A stretch of DNA of 5,964 nt from an uncultured Synechococcus sp. Lineage in GTDB: Bacteria > Cyanobacteriota > Cyanobacteriia > PCC-6307 > Cyanobiaceae. The stretch spans positions 1 through 5,964 of the forward strand of contig CAJWIC010000092.1 in the NCBI GenBank assembly GCA_913040905.1, in the 5' to 3' direction. The notes beneath the pieces were generated by a model. It had not been told where the DNA came from, did not search any database, and saw only the letters and a program-made list of their open reading frames with translations. A program made the position numbers and the translations under genes. How positions within the stretch are numbered: the stretch's first letter is position 1; every line of letters starts with the position of its first letter. Shown here piece after piece: positions 1 to 5,684 of this stretch.

Positions 1-292
1 CCATTGGACGTTGGTGGAACGTCTTGGTGACTACTCGTTGCTGCGCTTCAAGCTGGACACCGGTCGCACCCATCAGATCCGGGTGCACTGCGCTCACATG
101 AACCACCCGGTGGTGGGGGATCCCACCTACAGCCGCTGTCGCAAGCTGCCGATGGAGTTGCCGGGACAGGCGCTGCATGCCTTTGAGCTGGGCCTGAATC
201 ATCCGATCAGTGGAGAACGGATGGTCTTTCAGGCGCCGTTGCCAACAGTGATGGAGCGGTTGCTGGAGGTTTTGCGGAAGCGAATCGCTTGA
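1..292 (+). CDS. rluD: RluD/RluA-family 23S rRNA pseudouridine synthase, 3' end only
   Basis: This is the C-terminal 96 residues of a gene that begins before the window; the frame is read from base 2 and ends at TGA 290-292. The family isomerises specific uridines in rRNA (or tRNA) to pseudouridine in the cytoplasm. Seen directly: the block LDTGRTHQIRVH about 20 residues in, then NHPVVGDPTYS, then ALHAFELGLNHPISGE. These are the conserved C-terminal motifs of RluA/RluC/RluD enzymes; the GRTHQIR arginine/histidine stretch forms part of the active-site wall. The catalytic Asp (HRLD motif) and any N-terminal S4 RNA-binding domain lie upstream and cannot be checked, so RluD rather than RluC or RluA is an inference from the usual cyanobacterial assignment. 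G+C is about 62-67%, like the other housekeeping genes here. No strong intrinsic terminator follows; the only nearby fold is a 4-bp stem (GGAA/TTCC) at 302-314. Confidence 0.93.
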   Translation, partial: HWTLVERLGDYSLLRFKLDTGRTHQIRVHCAHMNHPVVGDPTYSRCRKLPMELPGQALHAFELGLNHPISGERMVFQAPLPTVMERLLEVLRKRIA

Positions 293-314
293 CAAATGTC
301 AGGAACTCATTTCC

Positions 315-503
315 ATGGAGCAACTTGCGGACAGTTCGACCGTGGTCATCCGTTTGCGTTGCCGCCGCATCTGGGTTTCCTCTCTGCTGCGCTCACTGCG
401 GAATCAATGGATGCCCGCTCGCATCAGACGTCACTTGATCGTGGTGGATCAGCCCAAAGCACGGCTTCCTCTGGGATCGGTTGATCTCTCCAAAGCAGCG
501 TGA
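315..503 (+). CDS. Possible small basic hypothetical protein (62 aa), doubtful
   Basis: This frame fills most of the gap between the rluD-like gene and the LuxR-type gene. It starts at ATG 315, has AGGAA at 301-305 as a plausible ribosome binding site 9 bases upstream, and stops at TGA 501-503, one base from the convergent stop of the neighbouring gene. For coding: third-position G+C is about 63% by hand count (39 of 62 codons) against about 48% at second positions, and only one rare-looking codon (AGA) occurs. The product would be rich in Arg (for example RLRCRR and ARIRRH) with short hydrophobic stretches. I recognise no domain, signal peptide or clear membrane segment. Against: it is short, a second frame of equal length (296-484) overlaps it, and no homologue comes to mind. 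It could equally be non-coding 3' sequence of its neighbours. Confidence 0.35.
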   Translation: MEQLADSSTVVIRLRCRRIWVSSLLRSLRNQWMPARIRRHLIVVDQPKARLPLGSVDLSKAA

Positions 504-504
504 T

Positions 505-1173
505 CTAAGCGATGAGCAGGCCTTGGCGTAAACCGGCAACGGCTGCTCCAGTCCTGCTGCGAACGTTCAGTTTTCGCATGACTGACTGCATGTGATCACG
601 AACGGTGGTGGAGGCGAGGTGCAACTGTTCTCCAACTTCCTTGTTGCTCAGTCCATCGGCAACCAAGCTGAGCACTTCGAGCTCGCGATCACTCAATCGC
701 TCTTGCTGAATCAGATTGGGGCTGATTTCAACTGAGGGATCGATAAATCGTTCATTGCGATTAACTGCGCGTAAAGCCTTCGTGAGGACACATGTTGGCC
801 CGCCGATGTTGTGATCGATCACAACAGCGGCAATGCTTTCATCTTCAAGGGTTTTTCGGTTTTGAGAGTGATGATCAGTGAGAATGAGAATGGAGCGGTG
901 TTCTGGATTGTGTTGGTGAAGATCTCTGATCAGCTGAGGACCTAATTCATCCTCAAGATGTTCGGAGACGAAAAGAAGTGCGGGGCCTGGGTGGCGGGCT
1001 AAATGTTCTCGAACATCTGAACCCTTGGACGTGGCAAGCCCAGGGTGGGCATGGTTGATTCCTGCCAGTTCATTGACGGTATCGATCGCAACCAGCCTCG
1101 GATAGACACAGCTGATCACTGCCCTGTCTTGAATCAGTAGCCCGAGTTCACGCAGGAAGGCAGGGAACGACAT
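505..1173 (-). CDS. LuxR/NarL-type transcriptional regulator with degenerate receiver domain
   Basis: This 222-residue cytoplasmic DNA-binding protein has the size of a NarL/FixJ response regulator. Residues about 159-222 form a clear LuxR-type helix-turn-helix: LSDRELEVLSLVADGLSNKE, then the recognition helix within STTVRDHMQSVMRKLNVRSR (about 188-207). Residues about 15-150 look receiver-like: PALLFVSEHLEDELG (64-78) aligns with the beta-3/phosphorylation loop, LILTD (96-100) with the beta-4 Thr, and RAVNRNERFIDPSV (135-148) with the last helix. The phospho-acceptor Asp is replaced by Ser70 and the switch Lys position falls at or near Asp120, so control by phosphorylation is unlikely (inference). 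I recall similar LuxR proteins in marine Synechococcus, often lacking this Asp. The start is fixed at ATG 1173-1171 because an in-frame TAG lies at 1179-1177; GAGGAA at 1190-1185 is a ribosome binding site 11 bases away. The ABC ATPase gene ends 23 bases upstream on the same strand, allowing co-transcription. G+C is about 52%, clearly below both neighbours. Targets are unknown. Confidence 0.92.
   Translation of the reverse strand: MSFPAFLRELGLLIQDRAVISCVYPRLVAIDTVNELAGINHAHPGLATSKGSDVREHLARHPGPALLFVSEHLEDELGPQLIRDLHQHNPEHRSILILTDHHSQNRKTLEDESIAAVVIDHNIGGPTCVLTKALRAVNRNERFIDPSVEISPNLIQQERLSDRELEVLSLVADGLSNKEVGEQLHLASTTVRDHMQSVMRKLNVRSRTGAAVAGLRQGLLIA
807..826. repeat. Perfect 20-base palindrome inside the LuxR-type gene
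   Basis: TGTTGTGATCGATCACAACA reads the same on both strands over its whole length; pairing breaks at 806/827. It encodes VVIDHNI (about residues 117-123) of the regulator, at the position where a functional receiver would carry its conserved Lys. The core TGTGA-N4-TCACA resembles a CRP-family site but has a 4-base rather than the usual 6-base spacer, so it is not a standard CRP/SyCrp1 site, and it lacks the GTA-N8-TAC of NtcA. It could be an intragenic operator, a cruciform, or a chance product of codon choice. Confidence 0.5.
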
Positions 1174-1184
1174 GGTCTATGGCA

Positions 1185-1190
1185 TTCCTC
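1185..1190 (-). promoter_or_regulatory. Ribosome binding site of the LuxR-type gene
   Basis: GAGGAA on the minus strand lies in the 23-base gap after the ABC ATPase stop codon and 11 bases before ATG 1173. An ATG overlapping its 3' end (1185-1183) opens a two-codon frame closed by TAG 1179-1177, in frame with the gene, so the true start cannot be further upstream. It is one of the few clear Shine-Dalgarno sequences in the window. Confidence 0.5.
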
Positions 1191-1196
1191 TTCAAG

Positions 1197-2792
1197 TTAG
1201 TGCGGAAGTCTGGGACAGGCTTCCACCAGGGTGCGGCTGATGGCGGCCTGGGGCGCCTGAAAGATCCGCTCGCCCGGGCCCTCCTCCACGATCCGGCCCT
1301 TGTCCAGCACGATCACGCGATGACAAAAGCCGCTGGCCACGGAGAGATCGTGGGTCACGAAAATCATCGCCAGCCCCAGCTCCTGCTGCAGTCCCCGCAG
1401 CAACGCCAACACCTCGGCCTGCACCTCCGCATCGAGCATGCTGACGCTCTCATCGCAGATCAGCACCTTCGGCTGAAGCGCCAGGGCCCGGGCGATCGCG
1501 ACCCGCTGCTGTTGCCCGCCGGACAGTTGCCGGGGGAGCCGATCCTGGAAGTGCTCCGCCGGTTGCAGTCCGACCCGTTCGATCAGTTCTCGCGCTCTCT
1601 GGCGGGCAGACGCTTTGCTGCACAGCCCATGAATGAGCAATGGGTCGGCAATGGCCTCCGCCACGCTCAGGGCTGGATTCAGGCAGGCCAGAGGGTCCTG
1701 AAACACCATCTGCAGGGCTCGGCGTGCCTGCCGCAACCGCTCCCCCTTCAGGCCCAGCAGGTTCTGGCCCAGCAGGTGCACGCGGCCACCGCGGATGGTG
1801 TTGAGCCCCATCAGAGCTCGGCAGAGTGTGCTTTTGCCGCAGCCTGAGGCTCCAACGACCCCGAGGCTTTCACCGGCGCGGAGCGTCAGGCTGATGCCAT
1901 CCACCGCCTTGAGCCAGATGGGGGACCAGGGCGGTCCCCCAACGCTGTGCCAGCAGCGCATCTCGTCCACGCTCAGCACCGTGTCGGCATCGGGTCTGGA
2001 GGGGGTCTGGCCCCCTTCCCGGGCCCGGGCCGAGGCCACCAGGCGCTTTCCCACATCGGAGCTGGGCAGGGTCAGCAGCTGATGGCTTGGACCGTCCTCC
2101 ACCTTGCGGCCGCCATCGAGCATCGCCATGCGCTTGCACCAGCGTGCCGCCATGGCCAGATCGTGGCTGATCAACAGCAGGGCACTGCCCATTTCCGCGC
2201 AAAGACCACTCAGTTCGGCCATCACCTGACCTGCCACAGCCACGTCAAGGCTGGTGGTGGGTTCATCGGCGATGAGCAGAGGCGGCTCCAGGGCGATGGC
2301 AAGGGCGATGGCCAGGCGCTGGCGCATGCCACCGCTCAATTCATGGGGAAACGCACGTCGACGCCGTGCGCCAATGCCCACCCGCTCCAGCAGCTCGTCA
2401 CGGCGTTGCTGTCGCCAGCGGTCGTTGCTGTCCGGTCGATGGGCTTTCAGGGTGTCCAGCAGGTGGGCACCGACCGTCATCAACGGATTCAGTCGGGTCA
2501 TCGGGTCCTGAAACACAAGCCCCGCCGCCTGTCCCCGCAACCGTCGCAGGGCGGGTCGATCCAGCCTGCGCGGGTCGATGTCCGTCAACCGCAGTGTCCC
2601 CTCGCACTGGGTGCCTTGGGGCAGTAACTGCATCACGGCACGGGCCACGGTGCTCTTGCCACAGCCCGAGGCCCCCACCAGGGCCAGGGTCTCCCCTGAC
2701 CGCAGGGTCAGATCCAGGCCATCGAGGGTCCAGCGATCACTACCCGGGTACCGCAGCCGCAGCTGTTCGAGCTCCAGAACAGGCCGTGACAT
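1197..2792 (-). CDS. Fused two-domain ABC transporter ATPase, Dpp/Opp (peptide/nickel) type
   Basis: This protein holds two complete nucleotide-binding domains, as in E. coli YejF/GsiA or a DppD-DppF fusion. It would power import of a peptide or similar small solute from the cytoplasmic face of the membrane. Residues below count from the chosen start (531 aa). Domain 1: Walker A GASGCGKST 40-48, Q-loop VFQDP 93-97, signature LSGGMRQR 152-159, Walker B LLIADEP 172-178, switch His 210 in ISHD. Domain 2: Walker A 314-322, Q-loop 363-367, LSGGQQQR 423-430, Walker B VLICDES 443-449, His 481 in VTHD. Both catalytic Glu residues are present, so both sites look active; domain 2 has Ser where the usual DEP has Pro. 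I chose ATG 2792-2790 because conserved sequence (PVLELEQLRLRYPG) begins directly after it. In-frame ATGs at 2825 and 2867 would add 11 or 25 unconserved-looking residues, and the latter would overlap the Rel gene. No permease or binding-protein gene is in view, so the substrate is unknown. The LuxR-type gene follows 23 bases downstream. Confidence 0.93.
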   Translation of the reverse strand: MSRPVLELEQLRLRYPGSDRWTLDGLDLTLRSGETLALVGASGCGKSTVARAVMQLLPQGTQCEGTLRLTDIDPRRLDRPALRRLRGQAAGLVFQDPMTRLNPLMTVGAHLLDTLKAHRPDSNDRWRQQRRDELLERVGIGARRRRAFPHELSGGMRQRLAIALAIALEPPLLIADEPTTSLDVAVAGQVMAELSGLCAEMGSALLLISHDLAMAARWCKRMAMLDGGRKVEDGPSHQLLTLPSSDVGKRLVASARAREGGQTPSRPDADTVLSVDEMRCWHSVGGPPWSPIWLKAVDGISLTLRAGESLGVVGASGCGKSTLCRALMGLNTIRGGRVHLLGQNLLGLKGERLRQARRALQMVFQDPLACLNPALSVAEAIADPLLIHGLCSKASARQRARELIERVGLQPAEHFQDRLPRQLSGGQQQRVAIARALALQPKVLICDESVSMLDAEVQAEVLALLRGLQQELGLAMIFVTHDLSVASGFCHRVIVLDKGRIVEEGPGERIFQAPQAAISRTLVEACPRLPH

Positions 2793-2830
2793 GGAGAGGA
2801 CGGGGGGTCGAGCACTGAATACCATGGATT

Positions 2831-2843
2831 GACCCACTGGGTC
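2831..2843. promoter_or_regulatory. Palindrome in the divergent ABC/Rel intergenic gap, possible operator
   Basis: GACCCACTGGGTC is a perfect inverted repeat (GACCCA / TGGGTC around one central C) ending 2 bases before the Rel/SpoT ATG. It lies in the 53-base gap 2793-2845 that must hold promoter or leader elements for both divergent genes, if they have local promoters. No convincing -35/-10 pair is visible on either strand; TACCAT at 2820-2825 (+) is the best -10-like match. The position would suit an operator or a small leader hairpin, but the repeat is short and chance is possible. Confidence 0.25.
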
Positions 2844-2845
2844 GG

Positions 2846-5176
2846 ATGCTCGACGCTTCCTCACCACAGGATTCCCCCCGGACTGTTAATGCTCCGGTTT
2901 CTGTGGTGCGTGGTGGCCCTCAACTGAGACGTCATCCGGTCCGTCATCCCGATGAGTACGGCATCCCCCTCCCGGAGTGGTTGCGGCAATGCATTCTCAA
3001 CGTCCCCCCGGGACTGGGGCAGAGCTGCCCGACCGATCCGGAGGCCCTGTTGGTGGCGGCCTTCGATTTCGGTTTCCAGCTGCACGAGGGCCAGTTCAGG
3101 GCCAGTGGTGACCCCTACATCGTTCATCCTGTTGCAGTTGCCGATTTACTGAGGGATATCGGTGCGAGCGCCAGCGTGATCGCGGCCGGGTTCCTGCATG
3201 ACGTGGTGGAAGACACCGATGTCACCCCCGACCAGATCGAGCAGCACTTCGGCTCCGAAGTGCGGGAGCTGGTGGAGGGTGTGACCAAATTGGGCGGCAT
3301 TCACTTCAACAACCGCACCGAAGCCCAGGCTGAGAACCTGCGCCGGATGTTCCTGGCCATGGCCAGTGACATCCGAGTGGTGCTGGTGAAGCTGGCGGAT
3401 CGGCTCCACAACATGCGGACGCTGGGGGCGCTCAAGCAGGAGAAGCGCCAGCGCATCGCCAGGGAAACCCGCGAGATCTATGCCCCCCTGGCCAACCGTC
3501 TGGGGATCGGACGTTTCAAGTGGGAACTGGAGGATCTGGCCTTCAAGTTGCTGGAACCGGAGGATTTCCGTGAGATCCAGGAGGAGGTGGCCACCAAGCG
3601 CAGTGAACGGGAGCAGCGTCTCGGGGTCACGGTTGGGCTGCTGAATGACCGATTGGCTCAAGCCGGTCTCGAGGGTTGTGAGGTGAGTGGCCGTCCGAAG
3701 CACCTCTACGGCATCTGGAGCAAGATGCAGCGGCAGCAGAAGGCGTTCCACGAGATCTACGACGTGGCGGCGCTGCGGATCATCACCCCCAGCGTTGAGA
3801 CCTGCTACCGCGCCCTGGCCGTGGTTCACGACACCTTTAGGCCCATCCCCGGGCGCTTCAAGGACTACATCGGTCTGCCCAAGCCCAATGGCTATCAATC
3901 TCTGCACACGGCGGTGATCGGTCGCCATCGCCCGATTGAGGTGCAGATCCGCACGGTGGAGATGCACCAGGTGGCGGAATTCGGCATCGCGGCCCACTGG
4001 AAATACAAGGAGGGGGGATCACCGGCCAGCAGCAGCAACGACGCCGAGCGGTTCAACTGGCTGCGGCAGCTGGTGGACTGGCAGCAGGAGGGCGGCAACG
4101 ACGACCACAACGACTACCTCTCTTCGATCAAGGAGGACCTCTTCGATGAGGAGGTGTTCGTGTTCACCCCCAAGGGGGATGTGGTGGGCTTGCGCAAGGG
4201 GGCGACGCCGGTGGATTTCGCCTACCGGATCCACTCCGAGGTGGGCAATCACTGCCACGGTGCCCGCATCAATGACCGGCTCTGCCCGCTGGCGACGGCG
4301 TTGGAGAACGGCGACTTCGTTCAGATCCTCACCAGCAACACGGCCCATCCGAGCCTGGACTGGCTCAATTTCGTCGCCACCCCCACGGCCCGGAACCGCA
4401 TTCGTCAGTGGTACAAGCGCAGCCACCGGGACGAGACGATCGAACGGGGTAAGCAGCTGCTGGAGCGCGAACTCGGACGGGATGGCTTCGACGCCCTTCT
4501 GAACGGTGAGGCCATGGCCCGGGTTGCTCAACGCTGCAATGTCGGCTCCACCGACGACCTGCTCGCCTCGCTCGGCTTCGGTGCCGTGACCCTGCAACAG
4601 GTGCTCAATCGCTTCCGCGAGGAGATCCGCCTGATCGCTGAACAGGACAGCGCCCCCCCCAGCAACGAAGAGGTGGCCAGGGCCCTCGTCCCCCCGAAGG
4701 AGACATCGGCAGATCATCGCCACAGCGAGGACGCGATCCTTGGCCTCGAAGGATTGGACTATCGCCTGGGGGGCTGCTGCAGTCCTCTGCCCGGTGAACC
4801 GATTGTCGGCACCGTCGCCCTCGGCAACCACGGCATCACCATCCACCGCCAGGATTGCGCCAACGTGGAGTCGATCCCCAAGGAACGTCGCTTGCCGGTG
4901 CGCTGGAATGCCCACGATGGCCATTCTTCACAACGCTTCCCGGTGCAGCTGCGGATCGAGGTGATCGATCGCGTTGGCATCCTCAAAGACATCCTGATGC
5001 GGCTGTCTGATGGGGCCATCAACGTCAGTGATGCTCAGGTGAAAACTGCCGTGGGGCGGCCGGCCAGAATCGATCTGCGGGTGGAATTGCGCGGCTCAGA
5101 CCAACTCAGTCGCACCATGGATCAAATCCGATCCATGGCCGACGTGATTGACATTGCCCGAACCGGGGTCAGCTGA
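2846..5176 (+). CDS. spoT: Bifunctional (p)ppGpp synthetase/hydrolase (RelA/SpoT homologue, long RSH)
   Basis: This 776-residue cytoplasmic enzyme makes (p)ppGpp from ATP and GDP/GTP and hydrolyses it back, setting the stringent response. Hydrolase domain, about 60-220: His94 in YIVHP, the HD pair 118-119 in FLHDVVEDT, and Asp185 in LADRLHNMR, so the metal-binding site appears intact. Synthetase domain, about 255-390: Asp306 in YDVAALRI, RFKDYIGLPKPNGYQSLHT (337-355), Glu365 in IEVQIRT, and AEFGIAAHWKYKEG. RFKD (337-340) is the RXKD form typical of bifunctional Rel/SpoT enzymes, not the EXDD form of E. coli RelA. The regulatory half follows: TGS about 437-497 (VFVFTPKGDVV...), a helical region, the conserved-cysteine/zinc-finger region with Cys644, Cys645, His667 and Cys671, and a C-terminal ACT domain about 700-774. 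Length and order match a full long RSH, probably the only one of this type in the genome (inference). ATG 2846 is the first possible start, since an in-frame TGA lies at 2816-2818; there is no strong Shine-Dalgarno. The 3' end overlaps the convergent DUF2062 gene by 55 bases. Confidence 0.97.
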   Translation: MLDASSPQDSPRTVNAPVSVVRGGPQLRRHPVRHPDEYGIPLPEWLRQCILNVPPGLGQSCPTDPEALLVAAFDFGFQLHEGQFRASGDPYIVHPVAVADLLRDIGASASVIAAGFLHDVVEDTDVTPDQIEQHFGSEVRELVEGVTKLGGIHFNNRTEAQAENLRRMFLAMASDIRVVLVKLADRLHNMRTLGALKQEKRQRIARETREIYAPLANRLGIGRFKWELEDLAFKLLEPEDFREIQEEVATKRSEREQRLGVTVGLLNDRLAQAGLEGCEVSGRPKHLYGIWSKMQRQQKAFHEIYDVAALRIITPSVETCYRALAVVHDTFRPIPGRFKDYIGLPKPNGYQSLHTAVIGRHRPIEVQIRTVEMHQVAEFGIAAHWKYKEGGSPASSSNDAERFNWLRQLVDWQQEGGNDDHNDYLSSIKEDLFDEEVFVFTPKGDVVGLRKGATPVDFAYRIHSEVGNHCHGARINDRLCPLATALENGDFVQILTSNTAHPSLDWLNFVATPTARNRIRQWYKRSHRDETIERGKQLLERELGRDGFDALLNGEAMARVAQRCNVGSTDDLLASLGFGAVTLQQVLNRFREEIRLIAEQDSAPPSNEEVARALVPPKETSADHRHSEDAILGLEGLDYRLGGCCSPLPGEPIVGTVALGNHGITIHRQDCANVESIPKERRLPVRWNAHDGHSSQRFPVQLRIEVIDRVGILKDILMRLSDGAINVSDAQVKTAVGRPARIDLRVELRGSDQLSRTMDQIRSMADVIDIARTGVS
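5115..5138. repeat. 9-bp inverted repeat in the overlapping ends of the Rel and DUF2062 genes
   Basis: Arms CCATGGATC (5115-5123) and GATCCATGG (5130-5138) pair perfectly around a 6-base loop. The repeat lies within the last codons of the Rel gene and straddles the TGA stop (5124-5122) of the DUF2062 gene on the other strand. No T-run follows on either strand, so it is not a standard intrinsic terminator. It could be a 3'-end hairpin in the DUF2062 message, where it sits at the stop codon, or a by-product of the local MDQIRSM coding sequence. Confidence 0.35.
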
Positions 5177-5619
5177 CGCTTGCGGCGTCGGAAGAGCAGG
5201 TAGGCCATCACACCCAGCGCCAGAGCCATCAGAGCACCGACCAGCGTCGAACCCAGCAGGAGCCGCTGCAGGACGTCCCAGCCCTGATCCCAGAGGTTGC
5301 TGCGGTTGACGTCGTCCAGGTCGGCTCCGGCCAGTGGTCCCAGGAGCCTGCTGCCGACCAGGAAATTGAACCAGTACAGCGGCACATAGGTGAGGGGGTT
5401 GCTGATCAGGGTGCCTGCGGCGGCCAGCAGGTGGTTGCCCCGCACCACGGTCGCAACGCCCACGCTGAGAACGATCTGCAGCCCGAAGAAGGGAAAGCAG
5501 CCGCAGAACACCCCAGCAGCCAGGCCACGGGCCCGCTGCCCCGCTGACCCTTCCTGTTCCCAGAGCCAGTTGAGGCCGCGGCGCAGGCGTTCACGGTTGG
5601 TCCGCAGCAACCGTTGCAT
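5122..5619 (-). CDS. DUF2062 family integral membrane protein
   Basis: This 165-residue protein of unknown function carries the DUF2062 core. GVFCGCFPFFGLQ (36-48) matches the family's GxFxGxxPxxGxQ pattern, and RGNHLLAAAGTLISNPLT (60-77) matches its RxN...isNPlT motif. Hydrophobic stretches at about 36-58, 66-92 and 119-143 suggest two or three membrane segments. The N-terminus is basic (RTNRERLRR), and a positive RRRKR cluster (144-148) follows the last segment, suggesting a cytoplasmic C-terminus by the positive-inside rule. There is no signal peptide. The start is ATG 5619-5617; no Shine-Dalgarno is visible upstream. The last 18 codons lie antisense to the end of the Rel gene (5122-5176), and the 5' end faces mnmE across a 65-base gap. 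I recall this gene sitting between mnmE and the Rel gene in picocyanobacteria, but position alone gives no function. G+C is about 62-65%, with no sign of transfer. Confidence 0.88.
   Translation of the reverse strand: MQRLLRTNRERLRRGLNWLWEQEGSAGQRARGLAAGVFCGCFPFFGLQIVLSVGVATVVRGNHLLAAAGTLISNPLTYVPLYWFNFLVGSRLLGPLAGADLDDVNRSNLWDQGWDVLQRLLLGSTLVGALMALALGVMAYLLFRRRKRQLTPVRAMSITSAMDRI
5173..5191. terminator. GC-rich hairpin at the Rel gene stop codon, weak terminator candidate
   Basis: CTGACGC (5173-5179) can pair with GCGTCGG (5185-5191) across a 5-base loop TTGCG, giving 7 pairs including one T-G wobble. The TGA stop of the Rel gene (5174-5176) is part of the left arm. No T-run follows on the plus strand, so intrinsic termination is doubtful. 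The same bases encode the RRKRQL region of the DUF2062 protein on the other strand, which may explain the symmetry. Confidence 0.2.
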
Positions 5620-5684
5620 GGGCTGTGGCAGGAGCGATGGACGCGCGGATCCTAGGTATGAGGTAACGAACGCCGCCCCCTCCC
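5620..5684. promoter_or_regulatory. Divergent gap between DUF2062 gene and mnmE
   Basis: This 65-base stretch separates two outward-facing starts and is the only place for a dedicated promoter for either gene. Seen: TAGGTAT at 5653-5659, with GGTA repeated at 5655-5658 and 5662-5665, is the only A/T-richer patch and a weak -10 candidate on the plus strand. A matching -35 at normal spacing is not evident. In-frame TAA 5664-5666 limits how far upstream mnmE can begin. Confidence 0.25.

Noticed and set aside
302..314. Small inverted repeat GGAA...TTCC after the rluD-like stop as a terminator
   Set aside because: A 4-bp A/T-containing stem with no T-run is too weak to call.
811..822. CRP/SyCrp1 binding site suggested by TGTGA...TCACA
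   Set aside because: The half-sites are 4 bases apart, not the 6 needed for a standard CRP-family site, and the location is within a coding region. It is kept only as an unexplained palindrome.
1492..1499. GCGATCGC, the HIP1 octamer common in many cyanobacterial genomes
   Set aside because: I see only one copy, within the ABC coding sequence. Marine Synechococcus are not known for HIP1 enrichment, so it carries no weight.
1839..2680. Repeated similar DNA blocks within the ABC gene (Walker A and signature regions)
   Set aside because: These reflect the two homologous ATPase domains of one fused protein, not a mobile or tandem repeat.
1179..2818. Plus-strand open frames of 85-226 codons (1179-1847, 1947-2627, 2366-2818 and others) opposite the ABC ATPase gene
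   Set aside because: They lie fully antisense to an unambiguous two-domain ATPase and read as Arg/Pro/Gln/His-rich sequence without motifs.
3146..4924. Long minus-strand open frames (3146-3997, 4019-4924) and plus-strand frame 3936-4502 inside the Rel gene
   Set aside because: They are other-frame shadows of a gene with strong third-position G+C bias; their translations are low-complexity or His/Gly/Arg-rich with no recognisable domain, while the Rel frame has all its family motifs.
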